Source of the DNA: Modicisalibacter muralis
Lineage (GTDB): Bacteria; Pseudomonadota; Gammaproteobacteria; Pseudomonadales; Halomonadaceae
Direction: 5' to 3'
Assembly: GCF_900102945.1 (NCBI RefSeq)
Contig: NZ_FNGI01000002.1
Coordinates: 279,393-343,392 of the forward strand
DNA length: 64,000 bases
A model generated the notes under the pieces. The model saw nothing but the letters and a program-made list of their open reading frames with translations, was not told where the DNA came from and searched no databases. Every line of letters starts with the position of its first letter. Position 1 is the stretch's first letter. Positions 45,845 to 55,050 of the stretch are shown here, in pieces. A program made the translations under genes and the position numbers.

Positions 45845-46891
45845 ATGGACTCATTGACCCAAGCCTGCCTCGGCGGCGCACTAGGCGGCAGCCTGCTCGG
45901 TCGACGGCTGGGCCGTAAGGCGGTGTTGATCGGCGCGGCGCTGGGCACCCTGCCCGATCTCGACGTGGTGATCGACTACGGCGACGCGGTAGCCGACTAC
46001 ACCTACCATCGCGGTTTCAGCCATTCATTGGCGGTGCTCGGCACACTCGCCACGCTGCTCGCGCTGATCACGGCGAGGTTCGCGCCACGCGACATCCCGC
46101 TCTCCCGCTGGTGGCTGTTCTACGCTGCCTGCCTGCTGACCCACCCGCTGCTCGACGCCTTTACCGCCTACGGCACGCAATTATGGTGGCCGCTGACCAC
46201 GCCACCGGTCAGTTGGTCGACGATCTTCATCATCGACCCGCTGTACACCCTGCCGTTATTGAGCGTGGTGATTTTCACCCTGATTCGCGGTTATTCGCCG
46301 CGCGCCCTGCATTGGGGGCTGGCGCTGTCCAGTGCCTATCTGGCGTTCTCGCTCGGCGCCAAGACGCTGATCGATGCGCGCATCGAGCCACTGCTCGCCG
46401 AACGCGGCCTCGCCGATGCACCTCGGCTGGTCCAACCGACGCCTTTCAATACATTGCTATGGCGAGTCACGGTAATCGACGGCGACGACTATCATGAGAT
46501 GCTGGTCGGCCTGTTCGACGATCATTTCCCTCAGCTTGAGCGCTTCCCGCGTGGTGCACGGCTCGAAACCGCGGCCCTCGACACGACGAGTGGCCAGCGC
46601 CTCGAGTGGTTCGCCGGCCCTTTCCTGCGCTATCGCGCACACGAGACCGACGGCGTCCGATGGCTGGTTGCCACCGATCTGCGCCTTGGCTTTCCCGGCT
46701 TTTATCCGTTCAACTTCCGCCTGGCCAGAAGCGATGGCTCGGGCAACTGGCGAGCCATGCCCGCGCAGTTGGTCGCCGGGCGCGAGCCGGACGGCGAAGC
46801 GCTGAAGCGCTTGCTCGAACGCGCGCTATTCTCCGAGAGCGCCATGCCGCTGGGTAACGAGCAACGCCCGGCCGAATCGGCCGGGCGTTGA
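45845..46891 (+). CDS. YdjM/YfhO-type membrane-bound metal-dependent hydrolase
   Basis: A 348-residue protein of the YdjM family (PF04307): MDSLTQACLGGALGGSLLGRRLGRKAVLIGAALGTLPDLDVV, then HRGFSHSLAVLGTLATL and LLTHPLLDAFTAYGTQLWWP, whose His and Asp residues would bind metal. Four to six membrane helices precede a soluble C-terminal domain of about 140 residues. E. coli YdjM is LexA-controlled; the catalytic role is unproven. The gene starts 13 bases after tag, so both may respond together to DNA damage, although I saw no SOS box. The last codons form a hairpin. Confidence 0.85.
   Translation: MDSLTQACLGGALGGSLLGRRLGRKAVLIGAALGTLPDLDVVIDYGDAVADYTYHRGFSHSLAVLGTLATLLALITARFAPRDIPLSRWWLFYAACLLTHPLLDAFTAYGTQLWWPLTTPPVSWSTIFIIDPLYTLPLLSVVIFTLIRGYSPRALHWGLALSSAYLAFSLGAKTLIDARIEPLLAERGLADAPRLVQPTPFNTLLWRVTVIDGDDYHEMLVGLFDDHFPQLERFPRGARLETAALDTTSGQRLEWFAGPFLRYRAHETDGVRWLVATDLRLGFPGFYPFNFRLARSDGSGNWRAMPAQLVAGREPDGEALKRLLERALFSESAMPLGNEQRPAESAGR
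46863..46889. terminator. Perfect palindrome overlapping the ydjM-like stop codon
   Basis: Thirteen-base arms (46863-46875 and 46877-46889) pair perfectly around one base, inside the last nine codons and the first base of the stop. There is no T run on either strand, so termination would be weak; it lies between converging genes. Confidence 0.5.
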
Positions 46892-46929
46892 GCGGTACAG
46901 CGAATGAGACGGTACTTAGCGAGTATCGA

Positions 46930-47544
46930 TCACAGCCTTGCGGTCAGCGAAGCGATCCCCTGGCGCGCTTCCTTCAACGCCGCCTCGCGACGCCCCTCGC
47001 CCATGGCCAGCCCTTCGGCATACACGAAGTCGACCTCGCCGATGCCCATCAAACCGAGCATATGCGTGAGGTGCGGGGTCTGCGAATCCAGCGCGGTACC
47101 CACGTATTCGCCGCCGCGCGCCGCCAGGATCACCGCTCGCTTGCCTTCCAACAGTCCCTGGGGACCGTTTTCGGTATAGCGGAAGGTTCGCCCGGCACGT
47201 AGAACGCGATCGAACCAGGCCTTGAGCTGCGAGGGAATGCCGAGGTTGTAAAGCGGCACCGCGAAGACCACCACATCGTGGGCGAACAGCTCATCGAGCA
47301 GTGCTTCGGAGCGCGCGGCCAGCGCATGCTGGGCGTCGCTGCGCTCGCCTTCCGGCACCATCCAACTGGCCAACTCTTCGCCCTGCAGGTGCGGCAGCGC
47401 CTGCGCGACCAGGTCGCGTTCGGTGACGCTGATATCGTCACGCTCAGCGGCCTGGGTCTTGAAGTGTTCGGCCAGGGCGCGGGACTGACCGCCATCGCCG
47501 AGAATCGAGCTGTTGAGTAGCAGAACCTTGGTGGAAGTCGTCAT
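46930..47544 (-). CDS. azoR: FMN-dependent NADH-azoreductase
   Basis: A 204-residue flavodoxin-fold oxidoreductase of the AzoR family: VLLLNSSILGDGGQSRALAEHF binds FMN phosphate, VVVFAVPLYNLGIPSQLKAWFDRVLRAGRTFRYTENGPQGLL is the hallmark central block. AzoR reduces quinones and azo compounds with NADH and protects against thiol stress. The start has CGGAGG upstream and an AT-rich promoter region behind it. Confidence 0.93.
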   Translation of the reverse strand: MTTSTKVLLLNSSILGDGGQSRALAEHFKTQAAERDDISVTERDLVAQALPHLQGEELASWMVPEGERSDAQHALAARSEALLDELFAHDVVVFAVPLYNLGIPSQLKAWFDRVLRAGRTFRYTENGPQGLLEGKRAVILAARGGEYVGTALDSQTPHLTHMLGLMGIGEVDFVYAEGLAMGEGRREAALKEARQGIASLTARL

Positions 47545-47645
47545 CTCGTGTCCTCCGGTAAGAGATGACGCTCATTTTATGTGCTTTTTTTAAAATGAAA
47601 ATCGCAAAAAATCCCACTTTTCATTCGATAAAAACGAATACCCAG

Positions 47646-48422
47646 TTACAGCGCCTCGATACCCTGACCACAGCCACGCAGGCGCTGGTCGCCCAACTGC
47701 ACGGTGACGCGCACGGGATAAGGCTGGCCACTCATGTCGTCGAAACAGGCCCGCGCCTCGAGCAGGATCTTCAGCGGCTGTGCGGCCTGCGTGCTGGATA
47801 GCGTCATGCTCGCCTGCTCGCCGTTACTCAGCCCGGTTACCCGATAAGGCAGGGCTTGCAGCGTGCGTTCGCCGTAATCGGTCACCAGGGTCAGTTGCCG
47901 CGCCTGGCGATCCAGCGACAACGTCCAGCCCGGCTCATTGCCCTGGGCATGAAAGATCGCATCGGGATAGTCATCGCGGGTCAGGCTCTCGCGACGCACG
48001 TCCTGCTCGCATTCCAGGCGGCCGTTGTCGCTCTCGACAAACGCCTCGTCGCCCTTGTTCCAGAACGACAGATCGCCCTTGACGTAGCGTGCCCCGGAGG
48101 CCACCACGGCGCGCTGGAGTTCATAGTGCCCCTGGGCGGACCACAGACGCAGCCGATTCTCGGGAGATGCCGAGATCAAATCCTGGGCCGGCGTACAGCG
48201 CCAAGCGATGAACGCTTCGCCACCGTCGGCGAAGAATGCCGAGGGCAGCAGCGGCGACTGCGGCTCCTTGTCCTGTTGCGATTCGTGTGTCGGCTGCTCG
48301 TTCGACGACGCGGCTGCCGGCGACAGATCGCTCACCTCGGGCGGCGGAGCCGGGGTGGGCGCCGATGTGGCACAGCCGGCCAGCACCAGACCGGCGGATA
48401 ACGATGAGAGGATGAGGCGCAT
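47646..48422 (-). CDS. Lipoprotein: MliC-like lysozyme inhibitor fused to COG3650 domain
   Basis: A 258-residue lipoprotein (MRLILSSLSAGLVLAGC, lipobox LAGC) with a Pro/Ser-rich linker to about residue 60. Residues 65-140 fit the C-type lysozyme inhibitor family MliC: AWRCTPAQDLISAS, VVASGARYVKGDLSFWNKGDEAFVES with the SGxxY and KGDEA motifs that plug the lysozyme cleft, and LECEQDV. Residues 150-258 fit COG3650 (IFHAQGNEPGWTLSL, then ACFDDMSGQPYPVRVTV). It likely sits on the periplasmic face of the outer membrane and may inhibit lysozyme; the second domain is uncharacterised. Confidence 0.82.
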   Translation of the reverse strand: MRLILSSLSAGLVLAGCATSAPTPAPPPEVSDLSPAAASSNEQPTHESQQDKEPQSPLLPSAFFADGGEAFIAWRCTPAQDLISASPENRLRLWSAQGHYELQRAVVASGARYVKGDLSFWNKGDEAFVESDNGRLECEQDVRRESLTRDDYPDAIFHAQGNEPGWTLSLDRQARQLTLVTDYGERTLQALPYRVTGLSNGEQASMTLSSTQAAQPLKILLEARACFDDMSGQPYPVRVTVQLGDQRLRGCGQGIEAL

Positions 48423-48475
48423 GCTAAGGCTCCTGGCTGACGATGACGATCCATTAGCATTCTAGAATACCAGTC

Positions 48476-48507
48476 ACCGGCAGCGAGCGCTTACGCTCAC
48501 CGCCGGT
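48476..48507. terminator. Probable metE terminator
   Basis: ACCGGC (48476-48481) pairs with GCCGGT (48502-48507), and GAGCG (48485-48489) with CGCTC (48494-48498), separated by a 3-by-3 internal loop. It lies just downstream of the metE stop on the minus strand. A T run is absent, so confidence is moderate. Confidence 0.4.
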
Positions 48508-48529
48508 AAGGCATGAATATCCTCGTCCG

Positions 48530-50833
48530 TTAACGATAGCGGCGACGCAACTCCTGGGCCGCCTCGACCATATTCACCAGCGCCGGCTCGACCTCCGCCC
48601 AGCCGCGCGTCTTGAGGCCGCAGTCGGGATTGACCCACAAGCGCTCGGCAGGAATCTTCTCGGCGGCCTTTTCCAGCAACTGCACCATCCAGTCCACCTC
48701 GGGGATGTTCGGCGAGTGGATGTCGTAGACGCCCGGGCCGATCTCGTTGGGATAGGCGAAGTCCTGAAAGGCGTCGAGCAGCTCCATGTCCGAGCGCGAG
48801 GTCTCGATGGTGATCACGTCGGCATCCAGCGCGGCGATGGAGTCGATGATGTCGTTGAACTCCGAGTAGCACATGTGGGTGTGAATCTGGGTCGCGTCCC
48901 GTGCGACCGCCGCGGATAGCTTGAAACACTCAACCGCCCAGTCGAGATAGCCCTGCCACTCGGCCTGGCGTAGTGGTAGCCCCTCACGCAGCGCCGGCTC
49001 GTCGATCTGGATGATGCCGATACCCGCGCTCTCGAGATCGGCGACCTCGTCGCGCAGCGACAGGGCGATCTGCCGGCAGGTCGTCTCGCGCGGCTGGTCG
49101 TCGCGCACGAACGACCATTGCAGGATGGTCACCGGGCCGGTCAGCATGCCCTTCATCGGCTTGTCGGTGAGTGTCTGGGCGTATTCGCTCCAGCGCACGG
49201 TCATTGCCTGCGGGCGGCTGACATCGCCGAAGATCAGCGGCGGCTTGACGCAACGCGAGCCGTAGCTCTGTACCCAACCGTTAGCGGTGAAGGCGAAGCC
49301 ATCGAGTTGCTCGCCGAAGTACTCGACCATGTCGTTGCGCTCCGCCTCGCCATGCACCGGCACATCGAGACCCAACGCCTGCTGGCGCTCGACGGCGAAG
49401 GCGATTTCCTCGCGCATGCTGGCTTCGTAAGCGTCTCGGTCCAGCTCGCCAGCCTTGAAGGCGCGACGTGCCGCGCGAATATCGCCGGTCTGTGGAAAGG
49501 AGCCGATGGTGGTGGTCGGAAATAGCGGCAAGTCGAACCGGGCGCGCTGGGCGCGAGCGCGGTCCGGGTAGTCGCTGGCTCGCCGGGTGGCGTCGGCATC
49601 GACGGCGCGCAAGCGCTCGGCGACCGCCGCCTTGTGAATGCGCGTGGAGTCGCGGCGCTCGGTGAGCGCCGCGCCGGCTTCGGCGAGGCGTCTCTCGTCG
49701 CTCGCGTCAGCGCGGCCATCGAGCAAACGGGCCAGGGTGGCGACCTCGTCGAGCTTCTGGCGGGCGAAGGCCAGCCAACCCTTGAGCTCGCCATCGAGCG
49801 TGGTCTCGGCGTCGAGATCCACCGGCACGTGCAGCAACGAGCAGCTCGGCGCCAGCCATAGCCGTTCGCCCAAGCGGGCCTTGGCATCGCCCAGCGTCTC
49901 GCGCAGCGCAGCCAGATCGGCGCGCCAGATGTTGCGACCGTCGATCGCTCCCACCGAAAGGCTCTTGTAGGCCGGCAAACGGTCGAGCACGCGCTCGAGC
50001 TGCGCCGGTGCACGCACCGCATCGATGTGCAGGGCGTCCACGGGCAGGCCGGTGGCCAAGGAGAGGTTATCGCCGAGATCGCCGAAGTAGGTCGCCAACA
50101 ACAGCTTGACCGGCGCCGATTGCAGCTTGTTGTAAGCCAGCTCGAAGGCCTGCTGCCACGCGCGGGGCAGGTCCTGGACCAATGCCGGTTCGTCGAGTTG
50201 CACCCACTCGACGCCCTGCGCGGCCAGGCGAGCGAGAATCTCGCCGTAGACCGGCAGCAACGCATCGAGCAGGTCGAGACGCTCGAAGCCGCTATCGGCC
50301 GGCTCGCCCTTGACCTTGCCCAGCCACAACCAGGTCAGCGGCCCGGTCAGCGCGACCTTGACCGCATGCCCGGCGGCCCGGGCCTCGGCGACTTCGTCGA
50401 ACAGTCGCTGGCTGGCGATAGCGAAGGTCTGGCCACGATGCAACTCGGGGACCAGATAATGATAGTTGGTATCGAAATACTTGGTCATCTCGCAGGCGGC
50501 TGCCGGCGTGCCGCTCGGCGCCCGGCCCCGCGCCATGCGGAAGGTGGTGTCGAGATCGACCGGTTGGCCGGCGTCGAAACGCCCGAAACGCGCAGGCACC
50601 GCGCCGACCAGCGCCGAGACGTTGAGCACCTGGTCGTAGAAGGCGAAGTCGCCGACGGTGACCAGATCGAGACCCGCGTCACGCTGGGCCTGCCAATGGC
50701 GGGCGCGCAGCTCGGCGCCGGTGGCTTCCAGCGACGTCTGGTCGATATCGCCCTTCCAGTAGGCTTCGACGGCCTTCTTGAGTTCGCGGCGCGCACCGAT
50801 GCGCGGATAACCGAGTGTATGTGCCAGCGTCAT
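48530..50833 (-). CDS. metE: Cobalamin-independent methionine synthase
   Basis: A 767-residue protein with both barrels of MetE. The N-terminal barrel opens [20 protein letters not shown]; the C-terminal barrel has [26 protein letters not shown], the zinc ligands in THMCYSEF (His, Cys) and NPDCGLKTR (Cys), and [15 protein letters not shown]. It methylates homocysteine from methyltetrahydrofolate polyglutamate. It is divergent from metR, its known activator in enteric bacteria. Confidence 0.97.
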   Translation of the reverse strand: MTLAHTLGYPRIGARRELKKAVEAYWKGDIDQTSLEATGAELRARHWQAQRDAGLDLVTVGDFAFYDQVLNVSALVGAVPARFGRFDAGQPVDLDTTFRMARGRAPSGTPAAACEMTKYFDTNYHYLVPELHRGQTFAIASQRLFDEVAEARAAGHAVKVALTGPLTWLWLGKVKGEPADSGFERLDLLDALLPVYGEILARLAAQGVEWVQLDEPALVQDLPRAWQQAFELAYNKLQSAPVKLLLATYFGDLGDNLSLATGLPVDALHIDAVRAPAQLERVLDRLPAYKSLSVGAIDGRNIWRADLAALRETLGDAKARLGERLWLAPSCSLLHVPVDLDAETTLDGELKGWLAFARQKLDEVATLARLLDGRADASDERRLAEAGAALTERRDSTRIHKAAVAERLRAVDADATRRASDYPDRARAQRARFDLPLFPTTTIGSFPQTGDIRAARRAFKAGELDRDAYEASMREEIAFAVERQQALGLDVPVHGEAERNDMVEYFGEQLDGFAFTANGWVQSYGSRCVKPPLIFGDVSRPQAMTVRWSEYAQTLTDKPMKGMLTGPVTILQWSFVRDDQPRETTCRQIALSLRDEVADLESAGIGIIQIDEPALREGLPLRQAEWQGYLDWAVECFKLSAAVARDATQIHTHMCYSEFNDIIDSIAALDADVITIETSRSDMELLDAFQDFAYPNEIGPGVYDIHSPNIPEVDWMVQLLEKAAEKIPAERLWVNPDCGLKTRGWAEVEPALVNMVEAAQELRRRYR

Positions 50834-50969
50834 CGTCGTTATTCCTTTGCGTCATTAAGCGATAGAATTGGCGAGGTATTTCGCCATATGCATTGAGCGC
50901 AGTTTCGCTGGCGTCAAAACGTGAATCAAACTAAATTATCTAATTATCAACGTGAGCGGTTTTCATAGC
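50834..50969. promoter_or_regulatory. metE/metR divergent control region
   Basis: These 136 bases separate the divergent starts. TGAGCGGTTTTCA at 50953-50965 differs at one position from the MetR site TGAA-N5-TTCA and lies just before the metR ATG, so it could mediate autoregulation. The stretch 50920-50950 is AT-rich, suitable for promoters. Confidence 0.5.
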
Positions 50970-51884
50970 ATGCTCGAGCTTCGTCATCTCCGCACCCTGA
51001 TTGCCCTGCGTGACGCCGGCTCGCTGGTCGAGGCCGCCGAGCGAGTTCATCTGACCCAGTCGGCGCTGTCCCATCAGATAAAGGATCTGGAGGAGCGCCT
51101 GGACGGTCCGCTGTTCGTGCGCAAGTCGAGACCCGTGGAATTTACCCGTGTCGGCGAGCGGCTATTGGCGCTGGCCGAGCACATCCTGCCGCAGGTGCGC
51201 ATGGCCGAGCGCGATCTGGCGCGCCTGACCGGCGACGAGCAGGGCCGGCTGCACATGGCCATCGAGTGCCATAGCTGTTTCCAGTGGCTGATGCCGACCA
51301 TCGATCATTTTCGCGATCACTGGCAGGAGGTCGAGGTCGACATTCCCAGCGGTCACAATTTCGATCCGTTGCCGGCGCTCGCTCGCGAACAACTCGATCT
51401 GGTGATTACCGCCGACCCCCAGCCACTGGCCGGTATTCATTATGAGCCGCTGTTTCGCTACGAGGGATTGCTGGCCGTGGCCAAGCAGCACCAACTGGCC
51501 GGCAACGCTTTCGTCACGCCGCGCGAACTGGCCGACGAAACGCTGATCGCCTATCCGGTGGAACATACGCGGCTCGACGTTTTCACCCAGTTCCTCGACC
51601 CGGCGGGCGTCGCTCCGCGCGAAATACGCACCGCCGAATTAACGATCATGATGATGCAGCTCGTGGCCAGCGGTCGCGGCGTCTGCGCCCTGCCCAACTG
51701 GGCGCTGACCGAATATCTCGAGCGCGACTACGTGCGCGCGCTGCCGCTCGGCGAGGATGGGGTATGGAGCACGCTGTTCGCCGCGATCCGCGAGGAACAG
51801 CGCGAGTTGCCGTGGATGGAGGATTTTTTGCGCACCGCGCGCGAGACGTCGTTCGCGGTGTTGGATGGTATCAAGCCGGCTTGA
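50970..51884 (+). CDS. metR: LysR-type activator MetR
   Basis: A 304-residue LysR regulator. LELRHLRTLIALRDAGSLVEAAERVHLTQSALSHQIKDLEERL is the MetR-type helix-turn-helix, and the effector domain (ECHSCFQWLMPTIDHFRDHWQEVEVDI) matches MetR, which senses homocysteine. It is divergent from metE, which it should activate. The start at 50970 is preferred over GTG 50952, because the latter overlaps the likely MetR site. Confidence 0.93.
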   Translation: MLELRHLRTLIALRDAGSLVEAAERVHLTQSALSHQIKDLEERLDGPLFVRKSRPVEFTRVGERLLALAEHILPQVRMAERDLARLTGDEQGRLHMAIECHSCFQWLMPTIDHFRDHWQEVEVDIPSGHNFDPLPALAREQLDLVITADPQPLAGIHYEPLFRYEGLLAVAKQHQLAGNAFVTPRELADETLIAYPVEHTRLDVFTQFLDPAGVAPREIRTAELTIMMMQLVASGRGVCALPNWALTEYLERDYVRALPLGEDGVWSTLFAAIREEQRELPWMEDFLRTARETSFAVLDGIKPA

Positions 51885-51902
51885 TACGCTTGGTCGTGGC
51901 GA

Positions 51903-52355
51903 TCAACGCCGCCATTCGAGCACCGTCGTATAGCCCCCTTCGGGCAGTTGCGGGCTGGGTTCGTCGGTCGACAGCCGCAGACGGCCATTCTCGAGGGTGA
52001 CCGCGCGGCTTAGCCGCGCGCCTTGCCAGAACGCCAGGCTGGCGATATCGACATCGTGATGTACCGTCGCATTCTCCAACGACCAGCGCCCGCCATAGGC
52101 GAAACCACTGCGAAAGTGCGCCACCAGGCTGGCTTCGTCGCTCGGGTCCAGCGGCGGCCGCTCGGCGGCAACTACCTGAACTGCCATGCGGCCCGGTTGG
52201 TCGTCGCTGGCGGTCAGATAAATCAATTGCCCGCGCGCCGCACCAAGGGGGGCGAGTTCACGGCCGTCCGGCCAGCGATAGACGAAACGGGCCAGCGTCC
52301 AGTGGCCGCTCAACGCCTCGGCAGTAATTGCCTGGGTAGCGTTTGTTGTTGTCAT
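51903..52355 (-). CDS. Lipocalin-like domain protein
   Basis: A 150-residue soluble protein with a lipocalin-like pattern (PF13924 type): LSGHWTLARFVYRWPDGRELAPLG...RGQLIYLTASDDQPGRMAVQV, GFAYGGRWSLENATVHHDVDIASLAFWQGARLSRAVTLENGRLRL and a final TVLEWRR strand. No signal peptide is present. Related proteins are uncharacterised or appear beside small-molecule enzymes. The ATG overlaps the histidine kinase stop by four bases (ATGA), so it is translated with the two-component pair. Confidence 0.75.
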   Translation of the reverse strand: MTTTNATQAITAEALSGHWTLARFVYRWPDGRELAPLGAARGQLIYLTASDDQPGRMAVQVVAAERPPLDPSDEASLVAHFRSGFAYGGRWSLENATVHHDVDIASLAFWQGARLSRAVTLENGRLRLSTDEPSPQLPEGGYTTVLEWRR

Positions 52356-54013
52356 TGTGTGGGTTTCCTCTGAAACGGGGTTTGTTGCGGCCCCTCCTGA
52401 GCGCTCTTGGCGGAATTCGCAATCGGCAGCAGTAGACTGAAACGCGCCCCGCCCAGTGCCTGACTCTCTTCCACGACCACGCTGCCACCGTGCCACAGCA
52501 TGATTTTCTGCACGATCGACAAGCCCAGCCCGTAACCGCCCGAGCGTCGGGTGCGGCTATTGTCGAGCCGGGCAAACGGCTTGAAGACTTCCTGACGATC
52601 GCCTTCGGGTACGCCGGGGCCGTCGTCCTCGACATCCAGACGCACCGCGCGGGCATCGCGCGTCAGGCGGATCATCACCCTGGACTCGGCGTGCCGGCAG
52701 GCATTCGCCACCAGGTTCTGCAGCGCGCGCTGCAGATAGCGCGGCTCGGCAATCGCTTCGATCTCCTCGCCCGGGGCAATGTCGAGAGCCACCTGAGGGT
52801 GCAACGAGGTCAGGCTTTCCACGACGCGCGAGGCGATGGCGCGACACTCGACGCTTTCGGTTTCCAGGCTCACGCCACTGGCGTTGTCGCTACCCAGCTT
52901 GGCATAGGTGAGAATCTCGTCGATCAATTGGTCGAGCTCCTCGATATCGCCGTCGATACCCTTCAACTGGCGGCGCACGGCCTCCTGCTCGGTCATGTCA
53001 TCGACCATTTGCACGGCGAAGCGGATACGCGCCACCGGGGTGCGCAATTCGTGGGAGACCGCGCGAATCATCTCCTGCTGAGCGCGCAGCAGCGACTGAA
53101 CCTGGGCCGCCATGCCATTGAAGGCCATCCCCAGGCGCCCCATGAAGTCGCTGCTTTCGACCTTGACACGGGTATCCAGATAGCCGCCGGTGATACGCGT
53201 GGCGGCCTTCTCGAGACGCGCCATACGCGCTTCGACGCCGCGCACGATCAAGTAGATGGCACCGGCCAGCATGCTCAGCGTAGCCAGTATCAAGCCCAGG
53301 ATCAGCGTCAGCGGCATGACCTGAAAAGCCGTGACCGGGCCGACTTGAATCCAGTGTGGCGTGCCACCCGCCAGCGCCGCCGAGCGGGCATACGCCGACA
53401 CGCTGCGCGCCTCGGGTAGCAGATGCACGACCACCTCGCCGCGCTCCAGCCGCTCGAGCTGCTGGTCGTCGAGTGGCGGCGGCGCCGCGAACAGCGTCAC
53501 CGGCAATGCTTGCCTGTCGATCAGCCGCTGCAACGGTTGCTCCGGTTCCGCCAGCCCCCCGATCCAGGTACGCAGGGTATCGACCAAGCCACGCAGTTGC
53601 TGCTCGGTCAGCCGCGCCAGCGTGGCCTCGAGCAGCAGCGGCTCATGGGGAAGGCGTTGCCATAGATGCCAGTCTCCGTCGCTGTCGATATCGACCAACG
53701 GGCGACCCTCGGCGAGTCTCGCGCGTCTGAAGTAGTTGAAGTCCTGCTGCTCGACCGTGTGCAGGCTAAGCTGCATGTCCAGGTGTTGGCTTTGTTGGCG
53801 CAACCAGGCATGGCGTTCGCCGGCGGGAACCTCACCGAGTAGTGTCGTCAGCAGCGCCATCGGGGCGCTCGCCAGGCGCTCGCGATAATGCTCGCGACGC
53901 ACCTGGTCGACCGTCAGGTAGCCCAGCATGGCCAGGCTGAAGGTAAGCACCAACGCCAGCAGCAGCCAGGCGTAAACTCGCAGAAAGGTACTGTCGGCCA
54001 GCGTACGGCGCAT
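52352..54013 (-). CDS. rstB: Sensor histidine kinase (RstB-like)
   Basis: A 553-residue membrane kinase: helix near 12-35, a periplasmic domain of about 190 residues, a second helix near 230-255, a HAMP linker, His321 in IRAVSHELRTPVARIRF, and an ATPase domain with NLVANACRHA, DDGPGVPEGDR and GGYGLGLSIVQKI. Arrangement with the adjacent regulator and motif style resemble RstB/RstA of enteric bacteria, but the periplasmic domain is longer, so the symbol is tentative. It lies four bases after the regulator gene. Confidence 0.8.
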   Translation of the reverse strand: MRRTLADSTFLRVYAWLLLALVLTFSLAMLGYLTVDQVRREHYRERLASAPMALLTTLLGEVPAGERHAWLRQQSQHLDMQLSLHTVEQQDFNYFRRARLAEGRPLVDIDSDGDWHLWQRLPHEPLLLEATLARLTEQQLRGLVDTLRTWIGGLAEPEQPLQRLIDRQALPVTLFAAPPPLDDQQLERLERGEVVVHLLPEARSVSAYARSAALAGGTPHWIQVGPVTAFQVMPLTLILGLILATLSMLAGAIYLIVRGVEARMARLEKAATRITGGYLDTRVKVESSDFMGRLGMAFNGMAAQVQSLLRAQQEMIRAVSHELRTPVARIRFAVQMVDDMTEQEAVRRQLKGIDGDIEELDQLIDEILTYAKLGSDNASGVSLETESVECRAIASRVVESLTSLHPQVALDIAPGEEIEAIAEPRYLQRALQNLVANACRHAESRVMIRLTRDARAVRLDVEDDGPGVPEGDRQEVFKPFARLDNSRTRRSGGYGLGLSIVQKIMLWHGGSVVVEESQALGGARFSLLLPIANSAKSAQEGPQQTPFQRKPTQ

Positions 54014-54017
54014 GCGA

Positions 54018-54734
54018 TCAGGCGTCCTTGACGAACAGATAGCCTTTGCTGCGCACGGTCTTGATGCGGTGCGGCTGATTGGGATCGTCGCCGATCTTGG
54101 GACGAATGCGCGATACTCGCACGTCGATGGAGCGATCCTGACCGTCGTAGCGGATACCGCGCAGCGACGAGAAAATCTCCTCGCGGGTCAGCACCCGCCC
54201 GGCGTTGTCCGCAAGCAGCCACAGCAGATCGAACTCGGCGCTGGTCAGGTCGACCCGCTCCTCGTCGAGCCAGGCCTCGCGGGTCGCGCTATCGATCACC
54301 AGGCCGCCGAACGTCAACTTCGCCGCGCCGCTATTGCTATCGGCGGGATCGCTACGCCGCATCAGCGCACGCATGCGCGCCAGCAGCACGCGTGGCTGCA
54401 CCGGCTTGGGCACATAATCGTCGGCGCCCATTTCCAGCCCGAGCACCTGATCCATGTCGTCGGCACGCGCGGTCAGCATCAAGATCGGCCCGGCGTATTG
54501 CGGCCTCGCGCGGCGGCAGATCGACAAGCCATCCTCGCCGGGAAGCATCAGATCGAGAATGACGATATCCGGCTCCAGGGCGACGATGCGTTCCACGCCC
54601 AGCGCGCCGTCACCTTCGATGGTCACGCGAAAGCCATTGGCTTCGAGGTAGTCACTGGTCAGTTCCGCGAGGCGCTCGTCATCCTCGATGATCAGCACGT
54701 GATCCTGTTGTTTACTGTCCAAGCTGGCATCCAT
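54018..54734 (-). CDS. rstA: Response regulator, OmpR type (RstA-like)
   Basis: A 238-residue OmpR-family regulator: acidic pair in LIIEDDERLAEL, phospho-acceptor Asp61 in IVILDLMLPGEDG, Lys in DDYVPKPVQPRVLLARMRALMRR, and a winged helix with EFDLLWLLADNAGRVLTREEIFSSLRGIRYDGQDRSIDVRVSRIRPKIGD, the RstA/CpxR-type DNA-binding region. The Pro in the KPVQ turn is the RstA form. The start has AGGATGG overlapping it. The signal and targets in this organism are unknown. Confidence 0.83.
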   Translation of the reverse strand: MDASLDSKQQDHVLIIEDDERLAELTSDYLEANGFRVTIEGDGALGVERIVALEPDIVILDLMLPGEDGLSICRRARPQYAGPILMLTARADDMDQVLGLEMGADDYVPKPVQPRVLLARMRALMRRSDPADSNSGAAKLTFGGLVIDSATREAWLDEERVDLTSAEFDLLWLLADNAGRVLTREEIFSSLRGIRYDGQDRSIDVRVSRIRPKIGDDPNQPHRIKTVRSKGYLFVKDA

Positions 54735-54965
54735 CCTATTGGCTAGGTGGCGTCACGGCGCCACTGACGATCCAAGCAATGCTACACCCCGCTACAGGTC
54801 GTTACGAGATTGTCACTCTCAACCATAGCGGATGGTCGGGGATGATACCTGAAATCATTCCCGACACGCCCCTCTCAACCCAAAAGCTTATTTAGCGCTA
54901 GCTACGAGAAGCGCTGTCATGCGCCCTACAGCGCGGGCGTTGAAGGCCCTCAGAAAAGTCACAAC

Positions 54966-54974
54966 TTATCCACA
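54966..54974 (+). promoter_or_regulatory. DnaA box upstream of nrdA
   Basis: TTATCCACA, an exact match to the strong DnaA-binding consensus TTATNCACA, 213 bases before the nrdA start. DnaA boxes regulate nrdAB in E. coli, linking dNTP supply to replication. Confidence 0.6.
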
Positions 54975-54999
54975 GGATATCCGCTTGCTCAATGCCTTC

Positions 55000-55050
55000 A
55001 GGCACACTATCTTGTGGTCTTGAGAAGCACAGACACAAGATAGTGTGCCT
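55000..55050. promoter_or_regulatory. Perfect 17-bp inverted repeat in the nrdA upstream region
   Basis: AGGCACACTATCTTGTG (55000-55016) and its exact reverse complement (55034-55050) are separated by 17 bases, centre to centre 34 bases. Each arm contains a CAC-N6-GTG half-palindrome reminiscent of, but two bases shorter than, the NrdR box core. It could be a paired operator or an mRNA stem-loop. Confidence 0.6.

Noticed and set aside
55000-55050. Classical NrdR box pair
   Set aside because: Spacing is suggestive but each CAC...GTG core is two bases too short for the NrdR consensus, so it is reported only as an inverted repeat.
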